From: Vibrio chagasii
GTDB taxonomy: Bacteria > Pseudomonadota > Gammaproteobacteria > Enterobacterales > Vibrionaceae
Direction of reading: 5' to 3'
Assembly: GCA_041879415.1 (NCBI GenBank)
Contig: CP090851.1
Coordinates: 1,426,001 to 1,490,000 of the forward strand
Length of the DNA stretch: 64,000 nt
Shown: piece by piece, positions 26,580 to 35,770 of the stretch
Layout of the letters: each line of letters begins with the position of its first letter
How positions within the stretch are numbered: position 1 is the stretch's first letter
The notes under the pieces: generated by a model
The model's input: only the letters and a program-made list of their open reading frames with translations
Databases searched by the model: none
Told to the model about the DNA's origin: nothing
Program-made: the position numbers and the translations under genes

Positions 26580-27647
26580 TTAAGCGTCTAAATATTGGAA
26601 ATATGGGCGAGACACGAACTGATCTCGTCCATTTTGTTTTGCAACGTACAAACATTCATCAGCCACTTTGATCAATGAGTCTAACGCCGATATCCTCTCG
26701 TTCCTTGTCTCACCTGGGCTAAGTTCAAAATGGCAAGCACCAATAGAGATAGTGATAGGCTTTCGATCAAGAGTAATCTTCTTCACTTCCTCAAGCAGCG
26801 TCGCAAGCTTATCCTCAACCCTGTTGACTGGAATATTTGGGTACCAAATCACAAACTCTTCGCCACCAAAACGAGCAACAAACTCTCCTTCTTGAGCATT
26901 ACTACTCAACACATTGGCCACTTTCTTCAGCACAACATCGCCCATTTGATGACCATAACTGTCGTTCACTGACTTAAAGAAATCAATATCAACCACGGCC
27001 AACGTGCCTTTGCCCAAAGAGCCTTTAAGTTGCTTTACCTCTCCGTTAAGCGTTTTAAATAGAAAACGTCTGTTGGGTAAATGTGTCAGTGGGTCATAGA
27101 GTGCTTGATACTCAAGCTTCTCATTCAGTTCTTGGAGCTTTCTCTCTTGCTGCCTGCGAACGAGTTCAACCTCGATCCATGACGCCATTAGCTTCATCAC
27201 ATCAATATCGAACTCTTTAAACTCGCGGTAATAAGGATTACCACTCGAAAAGTTAAGCGTGCCGTAAAGTTCATCATCGACAAAGATAGGAATACCGATA
27301 TAAGACTCGAGACCAAAGGATTGATAAGCAGGATGTCGCGCGTAAGTGTTGTGCTCACCACAATGCTCTATGCAGATAGGTCCACTTGAGCTACATGTGA
27401 TCTCGCAATAAGTCGAGCGATAATCAAACATATCGCCACTTTTCAGGTCGACACCTTCTGGTGTGACACAGTGCTCAACAAGGTAAGTATTACCGTCCAC
27501 TTTTGACAAGATACCAATATCCAAATCAAAACGCTCAAGCCCCATGGTGAGCAACTGAGAAATCTGAACATCGAAGCCCTTTCGATAATCATTGGTAATT
27601 TGATACAAGCGGCGTATAACAATTTCGCTTTCACTAGCTTGGTGCAT
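26580..27647 (-). CDS. GAF-GGDEF diguanylate cyclase
   Basis: 355 residues with no membrane segment. A GAF domain covers about 20-165 (SSGPICIEHCGEH, ESYIGIPIFVDDELYGTLNF) and a GGDEF domain about 185-350 with the active motif RFGGEEF. The inhibitory RxxD site is absent (EGEF at that position). It should make cyclic di-GMP in response to a small ligand or redox state sensed by the GAF domain, which has several Cys. It is divergent from the pyrophosphohydrolase gene. Confidence 0.9.
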   Translation of the reverse strand: MHQASESEIVIRRLYQITNDYRKGFDVQISQLLTMGLERFDLDIGILSKVDGNTYLVEHCVTPEGVDLKSGDMFDYRSTYCEITCSSSGPICIEHCGEHNTYARHPAYQSFGLESYIGIPIFVDDELYGTLNFSSGNPYYREFKEFDIDVMKLMASWIEVELVRRQQERKLQELNEKLEYQALYDPLTHLPNRRFLFKTLNGEVKQLKGSLGKGTLAVVDIDFFKSVNDSYGHQMGDVVLKKVANVLSSNAQEGEFVARFGGEEFVIWYPNIPVNRVEDKLATLLEEVKKITLDRKPITISIGACHFELSPGETRNERISALDSLIKVADECLYVAKQNGRDQFVSRPYFQYLDA

Positions 27648-27859
27648 AACGATATCCCACTGCTGCCTTAGTGAGCGACAACATTAATATTTCTAATATA
27701 AACAAGAGTAAAGAGTAGAAAATCATAATAATCAATTGATTTGTGTGCAAAATACCTCATTGGTCCAATGAATAAAAGTCGTGTTCTTCGACTTTGCGTT
27801 AGCACCCTATTCCTACCTTTGTTAAAATGACCCATTAACGAAACAGAATGGATAGGAAT

Positions 27860-28435
27860 ATGAACCTTTCTCAACTAAACCAAGAAATCTACGATCACCT
27901 TTACCGCGATATTAAAGAGTTCCGCAGTACTTTTGATCTGCCTGTTGCTGCTCCTGAAACAATGGATGAAAAAGGCGATACGCTACATACTTCTCTAGCG
28001 ATCGAAGAGCTGACAGAATTGGCAGAAGCTGACTCTAAAATCGAACAAGCGGACGCTATTGTAGACAGCGTTTATGTTTTGATGGGACGTTTGGTTCACC
28101 TTGGTCAATCTAAAGTAGAAGACAACCTAACGATCAGCTACCTGATCGATCTTCTGTTGAACGTTGCTAAAAACCGCTCAATCGACTTCTTACCTTGCTG
28201 GGATGAAGTACACTCAAGCAACATGAGCAAAGTATGTCGTAACGAGACAGAATACGCAGAAACTGAAGCTTTCTATGCTGAGCAGAACATCAAGCTAATG
28301 GCGGTTCAAAAAGGTGAATACATTATCGCCAAATGTGCGGAAGATTTCGTATCTGAAGGTAAAACAGTTCGCCAAGGTAAAGTTCTGAAATCAGTACATT
28401 ACCGCCCAGCAAACCTTGAGCCACTAACGGCTTAA
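27860..28435 (+). CDS. MazG/PRA-PH-like nucleotide pyrophosphohydrolase
   Basis: 191 residues. The all-alpha NTP pyrophosphatase signature is visible: AIEELTELAEADSKIEQADAI, with the Glu pairs and the downstream Asp that bind magnesium. A C-terminal extension contains paired Cys residues (CWDEV, VCRNE, KCAED). It likely removes pyrophosphate from non-standard nucleotides in the cytoplasm. The ATG at 27860 has GGATAGG about 4-9 bases upstream; an ATG four codons earlier is possible. Confidence 0.82.
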   Translation: MNLSQLNQEIYDHLYRDIKEFRSTFDLPVAAPETMDEKGDTLHTSLAIEELTELAEADSKIEQADAIVDSVYVLMGRLVHLGQSKVEDNLTISYLIDLLLNVAKNRSIDFLPCWDEVHSSNMSKVCRNETEYAETEAFYAEQNIKLMAVQKGEYIIAKCAEDFVSEGKTVRQGKVLKSVHYRPANLEPLTA

Positions 28436-28481
28436 GTGCATCAAATATTGGCTGTTTAAGTAAGTAGCCAACTGAAATAGC

Positions 28482-28514
28482 AAACGCCACGTCATAACAA
28501 CGTGGCGTTTTATT
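28482..28514. terminator. Bidirectional terminator
   Basis: AAACGCCACG and CGTGGCGTTT form a 10-bp stem with a 9-base loop and T-runs on both sides, between convergent genes. Confidence 0.85.
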
Positions 28515-28536
28515 TTCTATTAATCGAACCTAGGCG

Positions 28537-29025
28537 TTATACCAGTCGCGCCATATGGTAAGCCGCCACATATTCGCCATTTCTAAAGGCAAACCCTGCT
28601 GACTCCCCTTCAATCACGAAGCCAAACTTCTTATAGAGACTGATCGCTCGTTCGTTATCGGTATAGACGGTGAGTTCCAGTCGTTTGATGTTAATCCAGT
28701 TGTCACATAAGTCGATCGCCGTTGCGAGTAACTGGCTACCTACACCTCTGCCTAACACATCGTCTTTAACACCCATACCAAAAGAAGCGACATGACGCCT
28801 TCTTGGATTTACACATACTTCTAAACCTAGGTTGCCAACAATTTCTCCATCCAATAACGCGACATAAGAGTACACATTATCTGGAACATTTGAGATTCGT
28901 TTTTGCCAGGTTTCCAGAGATGGATTTGGGAGTTGCAGCGTACCGGTATAAGCATTAGTGCATTCGTAAACTTCTTTTATTCCCCTTGCATCTGACGGTT
29001 CAGAGCGTCTCACTACAATACTCAT
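28537..29025 (-). CDS. GNAT N-acetyltransferase, YhhY/AaaT-like
   Basis: 162 residues with a GNAT fold. The acetyl-CoA loop reads DDVLGRGVGSQLL, and the segments PRRRHVASFG, LELTVYTDN and YKKFGFVIEGE follow in order. From memory this order and wording match E. coli YhhY (AaaT), which acetylates some L-amino acids, closely over the whole length. It is cytoplasmic. The exact substrate in this organism is inferred. Confidence 0.82.
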   Translation of the reverse strand: MSIVVRRSEPSDARGIKEVYECTNAYTGTLQLPNPSLETWQKRISNVPDNVYSYVALLDGEIVGNLGLEVCVNPRRRHVASFGMGVKDDVLGRGVGSQLLATAIDLCDNWINIKRLELTVYTDNERAISLYKKFGFVIEGESAGFAFRNGEYVAAYHMARLV

Positions 29026-29316
29026 CGCAACTCCTACTGTTATTATTCTTTGCTAAATCTAAAGTACACTTTTTATGTGCACCTAGACACACTATCAAAT
29101 AGTAAATATTTAACAATAGGTTAGATAAAATTGTTTCAATTTAACAATTTACTAAATATGAGTATCAACGAGGCGAGCCAATGACTTTGAATCAAGCCTT
29201 AATTGTTGACGCTAAAAGGTAAAACTCAGAAAGGCTAAAGTGCGCTAATGGTATATACACAGATGAGGAAACATGGGCACAAACTTCTGTGCCCAATACT
29301 TAATTATATCTTGGAG

Positions 29317-29496
29317 TTAGTCACGCTCACATTGAACTTGCATGACTTTTAAATCGGTAGTGTTTAACTTCTTAGCTAGAGCTGCGCCTTCTTTGTTACA
29401 TTCTTCAAGGCTTGTGAATTGCGTATTCACTTCCATTTCAGCCGTACTAGGTGTGCCACCCATCATTAAGCTAAGAATTAGTGTTAGTTCGTACAT
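29317..29496 (-). CDS. 59-aa small protein with hydrophobic N terminus
   Basis: 59 codons beginning MYELTLILSLMMGG and ending QVQCERD. AGAGGA lies about 6 bases upstream of the ATG, a good ribosome binding site. The hydrophobic start followed by a charged part with two Cys (EECNKEG and VQCERD) suggests a small exported protein with one disulfide. The roughly 290 bases before it, up to the acetyltransferase gene, and the 300 after it up to the TetR gene hold no other frame I trust. Confidence 0.7.
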   Translation of the reverse strand: MYELTLILSLMMGGTPSTAEMEVNTQFTSLEECNKEGAALAKKLNTTDLKVMQVQCERD

Positions 29497-29752
29497 TATT
29501 AGTCCTCTTTCGAGTTAATAAGCATCCATTCAAATAAGATAAAGTGACTCGTGTTTTTCCTATGCACTTGTCGCGTTTGAGATAATTCTAATCAACCCTT
29601 CTCACTGAGTTTTACCATTTCGTGCCACGAAACATAAATCCCTAACATCCCAAAACACTGATATAAAGCTTAGCTACCCATTTTGCAGTTCTAGGAATCA
29701 CGATCTTGTTGGACGTAAAAGATCCTTTTAGCTCTTGACTAATTTACTAGAC

Positions 29753-29783
29753 GCTATTAAGTTAACCATATTAACTTAATAGC
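29753..29783. promoter_or_regulatory. Large palindromic operator upstream of a tetR gene
   Basis: GCTATTAAGTTAA, a CCATA spacer, and TTAACTTAATAGC form a perfect 13+13 palindrome. The half-site GTTAACTTAAT repeats once more immediately downstream (29784-29794). It lies 24 bases before the TetR start, so it is most likely an autoregulatory operator covering the promoter. Confidence 0.78.
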
Positions 29784-29806
29784 GTTAACTTAATATTTCG
29801 AGTCAC

Positions 29807-30463
29807 ATGTATATGGAAAATATCAAAAGAAAAGGTCGTCCATCTCAGGTATCAAAAGCAGATATTATTGAGTGCGCATTAAACCTTGGCTTCTCAAACC
29901 TCTCCATGCATTCCATTGGCAAACAACTGGGAGTCAGTGCAACGGCACTCTATCGGCATGTCAGTTCGAAGGAAGAGTTGATCTCATTATGCTGCGACTA
30001 TGTCATGGAGCGTGTCGGCTCTTGTGACGATAAGGAGTGGGCAAGTTATTTATTAAGCTTCGCCACCAATTTTAGAGAGGCACTATTGTCACGCCCCGGC
30101 TCTGTTGAATTTGTTCGTGCCAATCAACAATTCACACCAGCAAGTAGCATCATTGCCAATGAAGTACTCGGTATTTTCCGTGAACAACAGGTCGATGCCG
30201 AAGTTGGCTTTATGGCTTTTGCTTCTGTATTCACCAAAGTGACAGACATCGTTCAGCATCAGGAGCGAGCAGAGTTTCTAAAAAATGGTGCAGAGCCACC
30301 TAGCCTGCCGCAAATCGATACGGAGCAGCTTCCCAACTTAGCGTGGCTATTCGAGCAGACGAACCCCGTCAACTACGAGCTGTATTTCGAGGATGGGATC
30401 AAGATAACAATTGAAGGCTTGAAGTGGTTTATTTCTCAGCATTCACAACACCAAAATAGGTAG
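29807..30463 (+). CDS. TetR-family regulator
   Basis: 218 residues. The N-terminal helix-turn-helix reads MHSIGKQLGVSATALYRHVSSKEELI, after a basic arm KRKGRPSQVSK. The ligand domain is normal in length. It forms an operon with the DUF1992 gene whose ATG lies 9 bases after its stop. Autoregulation through the palindrome just upstream is likely. Another ATG two codons in could be the true start. Confidence 0.88.
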   Translation: MYMENIKRKGRPSQVSKADIIECALNLGFSNLSMHSIGKQLGVSATALYRHVSSKEELISLCCDYVMERVGSCDDKEWASYLLSFATNFREALLSRPGSVEFVRANQQFTPASSIIANEVLGIFREQQVDAEVGFMAFASVFTKVTDIVQHQERAEFLKNGAEPPSLPQIDTEQLPNLAWLFEQTNPVNYELYFEDGIKITIEGLKWFISQHSQHQNR

Positions 30464-30471
30464 AGGTGACT

Positions 30472-30786
30472 ATGTCATTATTTATAGACAACGCGATTGC
30501 CGGATGGATTCGAAACGCAGAGCAAACAGGTGAGCTCAAAAACAATGCCTACCATGGGAAAAAGATAGACCTTGATGAGTACTTTCAGACACCGGCCGAA
30601 CACCGTATGTCGATGAAGATCTTAAAAGATGCCAACTGCTTGCCACCAGCCGTTAGGCTCATGAAGCAAATTGATGAAGTAAAAGAAGAGCACTCGAACA
30701 CAACAGATCCCGAGAAAAAAGAAGCACTTAGAAAAGAGATCATGTCATTGGAGCTAAAACGAGACCTATTGCTAGAGAGCATGTAG
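30472..30786 (+). CDS. DUF1992 (DnaJ-homologue-associated) protein
   Basis: 104 residues. The segment DNAIAGWIRNAEQTGELKNN with GKKIDLDEYF is the DUF1992 pattern, also found in DNAJC28-type proteins. A coiled, charged C-terminal helix follows. The ribosome binding site TAGAGGTGA overlaps the tetR stop, so the genes are co-translated. The ATG at 30472 is preferred to the GTG at 30466. The function is unknown. Confidence 0.8.
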   Translation: MSLFIDNAIAGWIRNAEQTGELKNNAYHGKKIDLDEYFQTPAEHRMSMKILKDANCLPPAVRLMKQIDEVKEEHSNTTDPEKKEALRKEIMSLELKRDLLLESM

Positions 30787-30804
30787 CTTATTGTTTAGGA
30801 AAAG

Positions 30805-30840
30805 AAAACACCACACTCATAGCCTGAGCGTGGTGTTTGT
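30805..30840. terminator. Terminator between DUF1992 gene and LPMO gene
   Basis: ACACCAC-A-CTC and GAG-C-GTGGTGT form a stem with one mismatch around a short loop, followed by TTTGTTTTTA. It sits between convergent genes. Confidence 0.8.
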
Positions 30841-30884
30841 TTTTACTTTCTAGGGTTGTTGAACCCACTCACATCAAATCGTGA

Positions 30885-32387
30885 TTAGTTAGCTGGACGC
30901 CAAACGCCCCACTTGTCGTTTTCGTAAGTCGCTTTCGGGTTTTCACCACCCTGAATCCACCACTGCGCTTTCCAGGACTGGTTAGAGTAAGTCACAACTT
31001 CACCACCAAGGTAAACCTTAGATGAATCCCATGTGCCATTGTCTGGGTCTGGAGTCGGATCTGGATCCGGCGTTGGATCTGGGTCAGGTGTTACACCACC
31101 ATCTTCAGCAATCACTTCGAATGTGAAGGTTTCAACACTCTCACTTTCAATAGAGCTAGCAATGAAAGACAATGTTTCGTTCGCTGTGATCGCTGTAGTA
31201 TCAACCACAATTGAAGCCGTACCATTGTTCTGGATGCTTACTGCAGAACCTTGTGTTTGCGTAAGGTTAGCGGCTTCACTTGTTGCAATCACAACTTTGT
31301 CGCCCGCATTCACTACATTGTCACTCTTAACAAGTTCGTAGATATCCCCTTTCAACGGTTCAACACCGCCATCACCACCGTCAATCAATGTCAATTGACC
31401 TGAAGCTCGACCATCTTTTGAGTTGAAGAAGTTACGTGAAGGATCATTCTGGAAGTACATGTAGTGCTGCATTTCAGCATGCCAGTCGCCGATAAAGACC
31501 GCGCCATCTTTAAACTCTTCATGCCAACCGTTAATTTCTGAAGCAAGTAAGCGAGCCCAATCGTTAACGTTGCTTGCATCAATCACGATGTCGAAACTAC
31601 GTGCTACTTCACCATACTTGTTGATGATGTCGTACTTCACTGTGTCACCAACCTCTGGCGTACCGAACTGGTCAGACACAAACAAGTCGCCACGTACTAG
31701 ATCTGGTTGCGGTGTAGGATCTGGCGGAGGAGTTGTACCACCAGTAATGGTGATGTCTGAACAGTTATAGAAGCCTTCACCTGCCGAATCATTACGCTGC
31801 CAGCGCACAAATAAAATTGCATCGCCAGAACGGTCTGAAGGAATGGTTACATTGATGCGGTATTTACCGCCATTTACAGGAACATTGCCCTCTTCTTGGA
31901 TAAGCTCTAGATCGCCCCATGCCAAGCCTTTACTCAAGTCCGCATTTGGTTTGGTTAGGTAGAACTCCCAAAATGAAGGGTTGTGTGGTGCGGTCGCGTT
32001 GAATACATATTCAAACGTACCTGTGCTTAGCTCAGTGCGTGTCCAACCCGTGTGAGGTGCACCCATACCACGCTTTTGCGAATCATTGGCGTAACATAAC
32101 GTGCCGTCAGGAATCGCTGCTTTTACAGCATTAATGTTGTTGAAATCCTGAATATTTTTCGCATATTCGTTACGCTGAACAAACGGATATGAACCAGAAA
32201 TTTCTTTTGCTTGAGCACAGGCTGCATTCGGTGGTGTACCCGACCAAATACCACCTTGCTCGTAACACGTGTTCTGACGTGCACTTGGAAATTCAGACCA
32301 ACCATGAGCATTTGCCACTGACGGCACACTCGATAGCATAGCCATACCTACTGCTATTTTTAGAATGTTATTATTTATTGTTGTCAC
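30885..32387 (-). CDS. Secreted AA10 lytic polysaccharide monooxygenase with C-terminal chitin-binding domain
   Basis: 500 residues. The signal peptide ends in VANA, exposing His28 (HGW) as the first mature residue, the copper-binding His of the AA10 brace. His135 in NATAPHNPSFWEFYLTKP is the likely second ligand. A GbpA-like middle domain (about 228-320), further beta domains and a PDPDPTPD linker follow. The C-terminal CBM5/12-type module (about 455-500) has Trp residues in QSWKAQWWIQGG and WGVWRP. It oxidatively cleaves chitin, probably after type II secretion. The start is GTG at 32387 with a weak GGGAAA site. It is separated from gbpA by a terminator, so it is transcribed on its own. Confidence 0.92.
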   Translation of the reverse strand: MTTINNNILKIAVGMAMLSSVPSVANAHGWSEFPSARQNTCYEQGGIWSGTPPNAACAQAKEISGSYPFVQRNEYAKNIQDFNNINAVKAAIPDGTLCYANDSQKRGMGAPHTGWTRTELSTGTFEYVFNATAPHNPSFWEFYLTKPNADLSKGLAWGDLELIQEEGNVPVNGGKYRINVTIPSDRSGDAILFVRWQRNDSAGEGFYNCSDITITGGTTPPPDPTPQPDLVRGDLFVSDQFGTPEVGDTVKYDIINKYGEVARSFDIVIDASNVNDWARLLASEINGWHEEFKDGAVFIGDWHAEMQHYMYFQNDPSRNFFNSKDGRASGQLTLIDGGDGGVEPLKGDIYELVKSDNVVNAGDKVVIATSEAANLTQTQGSAVSIQNNGTASIVVDTTAITANETLSFIASSIESESVETFTFEVIAEDGGVTPDPDPTPDPDPTPDPDNGTWDSSKVYLGGEVVTYSNQSWKAQWWIQGGENPKATYENDKWGVWRPAN

Positions 32388-32651
32388 TTTCCCACTCTCT
32401 TTTATTTTTCCCTACACACTACACCAACAGGTTATTTGTCAACCAAAGTTGCAGTTCATGGGTTTATCGTTTTTGCTTAAAGAACAACGAAAAATATATA
32501 CGTCAATTTTATCAATGGTAGCGAGTTTTATATTGATAGGAATCGGAATCACACAACTCACATAAATGCGTTGTCGATAGATGATGTTGCTTCGAATTAT
32601 TGGATTTCAGTATTCTGTCTTGATTGTAGACATAACATTCAAAGTGAATAA
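32388..32651. other. Promoter region of the LPMO gene
   Basis: About 260 bases upstream of the LPMO start, AT-rich, with no frame that carries a good ribosome binding site. It should hold the LPMO promoter; no known riboswitch or clear operator was recognised. Confidence 0.4.
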
Positions 32652-32681
32652 AAAAGCGGCTTAACGAATAAGCCGCTTTGC
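32652..32681 (-). terminator. Terminator of gbpA
   Basis: AAAGCGGCTTA and TAAGCCGCTTT form an 11-bp stem around ACGAA; on the minus strand it ends in CTTTTTTATTC, as expected downstream of gbpA. Confidence 0.85.
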
Positions 32682-32728
32682 GATTCCCCTATACAGAAGA
32701 GAATCAAATCAGAAAGGTAAGTGAGATC

Positions 32729-34174
32729 TTAGTCGAGCTTTTTCCATTGCTGTTCCACCCAATTTGGATCGACAGCGACACCCGGCAAGTACTCTTCATT
32801 GTTACATTCTGCTGCCCAAGGGCCGTAACATTGATAAACACCCTCACCTTCAAATAGCACAATGTCTCCATCTACATAACTACCAAACCCTTCAGGGTAA
32901 ACATAGTCATGTTGTGGTGGCGGAGTGCCCGCTTCAAGCAAGTGGAAATTGAAGGTTTGCTGACCGACTAGCTTACCTTCGCTGTTTTTCACACTCACCA
33001 CTAACATATGGTGACCAGCCTCAGATTTGGATAGCGGTAGCCTGACCGATTCTGAGGTTTCATCTTCGACCTGGCCACTCCAGTGCGCTAGAGACTCACG
33101 TCCATGGTTATAGACAGTAAGCTCAGCTTGAGCGTCACCTTCTGCAATCAATGTAAGATCGAGAACCGTCGCTTCATCCCCAATGATGTATTCAGGCTCT
33201 AGCCCTTCAACAGTCAGTGATGTGTCTGGTTCAGGCACCTCAACATCGTAGCCTATCTCTACACGTTGGATATCACTGTCTTTATTAACGTATATAGGGT
33301 TAACGCCATAAATAGGATCGAACCCGTTTTCACTCCATACGCCAGACTTAATATCGTCATGCTCTTGGTTAACTTTGGTCGCTAATGCCTTTGACCAGTT
33401 CTTTGGTTGTCCGGACTCACTGCTCGCAATCTCGACTCGAGTACTCAATGATGGGTTTTCACCAGATCCATCAAACACACGTGTGTATACCGCATCACCC
33501 TCTTTCAAATTCATGGTCGGAATTATCTGGCCTGCTTTTTCCCAACCCGGTAATTGAGAGTCATGGCCATCAAACACAACATCAATTGCGTTATAGAAAG
33601 CTTTGTCTGTATCGCCAACATCCCATACCGCCAAAATCACGTGATAGCCTTCTCGCTCCGGAACGTTACAAGTGTGAGTCGCCGTATCTTGTGTTATCTC
33701 TCCATTACCATCAACTTCACAGAAAGGTGTAAGGTCAAACGAATCTCGTTTCAATGGTGAGTTTTGGTCCCAACCTTCTTTCGTGATGTAGTATTTAAAA
33801 CCAGCGGCAACGTGGTTAGCCTTAAATGTCCACTCAAACTCTTGGGAGCCCGCTTCGATTGAACGTTTCTGCCAACGCTCGGAAGTTTGCTCATCTAGGT
33901 TTCTCGCCATTGCAATTTCAGCACTGGCAATGTAACCATCAGGTGGTCCATTTTCTGGGAAGCCATCAAAACCTTCCACACTTTGAGGCTCATACTGTAT
34001 GTTGCCACAATCCATATTCTTCGGCTGTCCCTCTGAGTCTTCTAAGTGACACAAAGCAACACGGCTTATGATGTTGCCATCATCATTTAGTGACACAAAA
34101 CCGTGTGCCATTGCACCACCACAGACTGTAGACAAAGCGATTGCTAAAGCCGTTTTCTCGATTTTTATTCTCAT
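32729..34174 (-). CDS. gbpA: GbpA: GlcNAc-binding adhesin and chitin LPMO
   Basis: 481 residues from the ATG at 34174 (an ATG two codons upstream is possible). After the signal peptide the mature protein starts HGFVS. The second histidine of the copper brace is in ANHVAAGFKYYITK. Conserved GbpA stretches include CGNIQYEPQSVEGFDGFP and PEREGYHVILAVWDVGDT. Domains in order are AA10 LPMO (about 24-200), GbpA-2 and GbpA-3 beta domains (about 210-420), and a small chitin-binding domain with YQCYGPW. In V. cholerae GbpA binds chitin and mucin and helps colonisation. Length and domain order match that protein closely from memory. Confidence 0.95.
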   Translation of the reverse strand: MRIKIEKTALAIALSTVCGGAMAHGFVSLNDDGNIISRVALCHLEDSEGQPKNMDCGNIQYEPQSVEGFDGFPENGPPDGYIASAEIAMARNLDEQTSERWQKRSIEAGSQEFEWTFKANHVAAGFKYYITKEGWDQNSPLKRDSFDLTPFCEVDGNGEITQDTATHTCNVPEREGYHVILAVWDVGDTDKAFYNAIDVVFDGHDSQLPGWEKAGQIIPTMNLKEGDAVYTRVFDGSGENPSLSTRVEIASSESGQPKNWSKALATKVNQEHDDIKSGVWSENGFDPIYGVNPIYVNKDSDIQRVEIGYDVEVPEPDTSLTVEGLEPEYIIGDEATVLDLTLIAEGDAQAELTVYNHGRESLAHWSGQVEDETSESVRLPLSKSEAGHHMLVVSVKNSEGKLVGQQTFNFHLLEAGTPPPQHDYVYPEGFGSYVDGDIVLFEGEGVYQCYGPWAAECNNEEYLPGVAVDPNWVEQQWKKLD

Positions 34175-34591
34175 AACCATTCCAAATTAAAGACTTTATT
34201 TGCCAAGCCGCAGGCTACTTGTCTTATCCTGCTAGCTGATTTGACTTTCTTGCATGAACCGACGACCACACTTCATTAATCGTTGCTTGGCTCGAACATT
34301 AATAAAGTGAGTGCATATTGTTCAACTTGAGAATGGTTGATGAAGTTTAGATTATTTAGTCAATAAACCTAATTGATACTCAACAAAGGTGACATAAGGC
34401 TGAGGGCGGCTTATATATCTGAAAAACATGAGGTTTACCCAGAAAAGAAATGAATCAGCTACTGGTTGTTAATTGAATTTTAGGCTTATTTAATCGGTAG
34501 GGTTTAAAGAGTGGAGAATTTTTGACAAGGAGTTGCTCGTCAAAATAACGATTTTAACGAGAACAGTAAGAGAGAAGTGAGTGATATGGTT
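34175..34591. promoter_or_regulatory. Upstream region of gbpA
   Basis: A 417-base gap that must hold the gbpA promoter. In V. cholerae a cyclic di-GMP-I riboswitch (Vc1) precedes gbpA. I looked for its conserved GGACGCAAAGCC-type core on the minus strand and did not find it here, although a GCAGG/CCTGC stem lies near 34212-34240. No gene is visible. Confidence 0.45.
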
Positions 34592-34951
34592 TTAGTAACG
34601 GCTATTCATGCCCATACGATGCGACATATCATCGTCCATGCGTCCGCCCTTCCAACCACCACCTCCTAGAAGATTCAGAATATCGCGTGCGTTGTAGTCC
34701 TCGCCAGCGAAGAAGTCATTCGACACATCTTTTCGTAGTAATTGATTATCGGTCGCCAGTTCAGCGTTAAGAGCTTGAGGATCTGCAAACAGAGCCAAAG
34801 CAATGTGTTGTTGGCGCTTACTCAGGTCTTTAGAGCTGGTTTCTACTTGTCCGATAGAGAAAAAATCACGGCTTCCATAGCTCTTTACCATCTTGGCTGA
34901 AAGAAGCTTGATTACCTTTTTAACTCTGCGTCGTTGAATGTATCGAAACAC
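34592..34951 (-). CDS. Conserved-looking hypothetical protein (119 aa)
   Basis: 119 residues, basic N terminus (RRRVKKVIKLL), acidic middle, and a Gly-rich GGGGWKGGRMDDDMSHRMG tail. There is no signal peptide or membrane helix. The GTG start at 34951 is supported by AAGGAG 7 bases upstream. I do not recognise a characterised family. It stands between gbpA and btuD on the same strand, with gaps on both sides. Confidence 0.65.
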   Translation of the reverse strand: MFRYIQRRRVKKVIKLLSAKMVKSYGSRDFFSIGQVETSSKDLSKRQQHIALALFADPQALNAELATDNQLLRKDVSNDFFAGEDYNARDILNLLGGGGWKGGRMDDDMSHRMGMNSRY

Positions 34952-35011
34952 ACAAACTCCTTATGTTAGAACACCTAATGTTTCTGCATAGTTGGTTGAT
35001 CAGAGATCCAC

Positions 35012-35770
35012 TTACTCAAATATGAGGTAAGTTTGATCATCCACTGAGACACTTTTCACTTGAGTGTTGAATACAGACTCAAGTTGTTCTGGAGTCAACA
35101 CTTGTGCCGTGGTACCAGAAGCTTGTAAAACGCCTTTGTCGAGCAGTAGCACTTGGTCAGCGTGTCTTAGAGTACGGTTAAGGTCGTGGTTTGCCATGAT
35201 TACAGCGATACCCTTTTGTGCCACTCTTTCAATGAGCTTATAGAGCAACGCCTCTTGCGCAATGTCCAACGGTGCCGCTGGTTCATCTAAGATCAGTAAC
35301 TTCGCATATGGGTTAAGTGTTGGCCAAACTTGTAGGCACATGCCCGCCAATCGAACCCGCTGCCACTCACCACCTGACAAAGCTTGGATTGAGCGATGTA
35401 GCTTATCCGCTATGTCGAGCATCTGGGCTATCTCTTCCAAGGCTGCATTGATTTCAGCATCAAGCCCCTGTGACGAGCTTGGTAGCGATAGTGCTAGGTA
35501 TTGGAATACTTCTAAGTTGAAAGCCGGTCTTGCACTCTGACACAAGTACGCACGGTGCAATGATAGGTCCTGTAACGATAAGTCAGATAGGTCTTTTTCA
35601 TCGAGCTTGATATCACCTTTATAGCTGTCACCAATACTCGAAATGGCTTCCAGCAAAGTACTCTTGCCACTGCCATTAGGCCCAATAACATGGGTCACTT
35701 GGCCCGGCTTGAGCTCAAATGATAGTGGTAATAAACGAGCGCCGACGCTCAGGCTCTTAATTTGAATCAT
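35012..35770 (-). CDS. btuD: Vitamin B12 import ATP-binding protein
   Basis: 252 residues of the FeCT-type ABC ATPase family. Walker [10 protein letters not shown] lies at residues 30-38, the Q-loop near LCQSARP, the signature [12 protein letters not shown] near 128-139, and Walker [13 protein letters not shown] near 160. BtuD powers the BtuC channel for cobalamin import. It overlaps the 3' end of btuC by 14 bases. Assignment to B12 rather than heme or siderophore rests on BtuC-like pairing and the nearby cob genes. Confidence 0.88.
   Translation of the reverse strand: MIQIKSLSVGARLLPLSFELKPGQVTHVIGPNGSGKSTLLEAISSIGDSYKGDIKLDEKDLSDLSLQDLSLHRAYLCQSARPAFNLEVFQYLALSLPSSSQGLDAEINAALEEIAQMLDIADKLHRSIQALSGGEWQRVRLAGMCLQVWPTLNPYAKLLILDEPAAPLDIAQEALLYKLIERVAQKGIAVIMANHDLNRTLRHADQVLLLDKGVLQASGTTAQVLTPEQLESVFNTQVKSVSVDDQTYLIFE

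Noticed and set aside
33375..34071. Several plus-strand frames opposite gbpA
   Set aside because: GbpA is identified over its full length on the minus strand; these are shadows.
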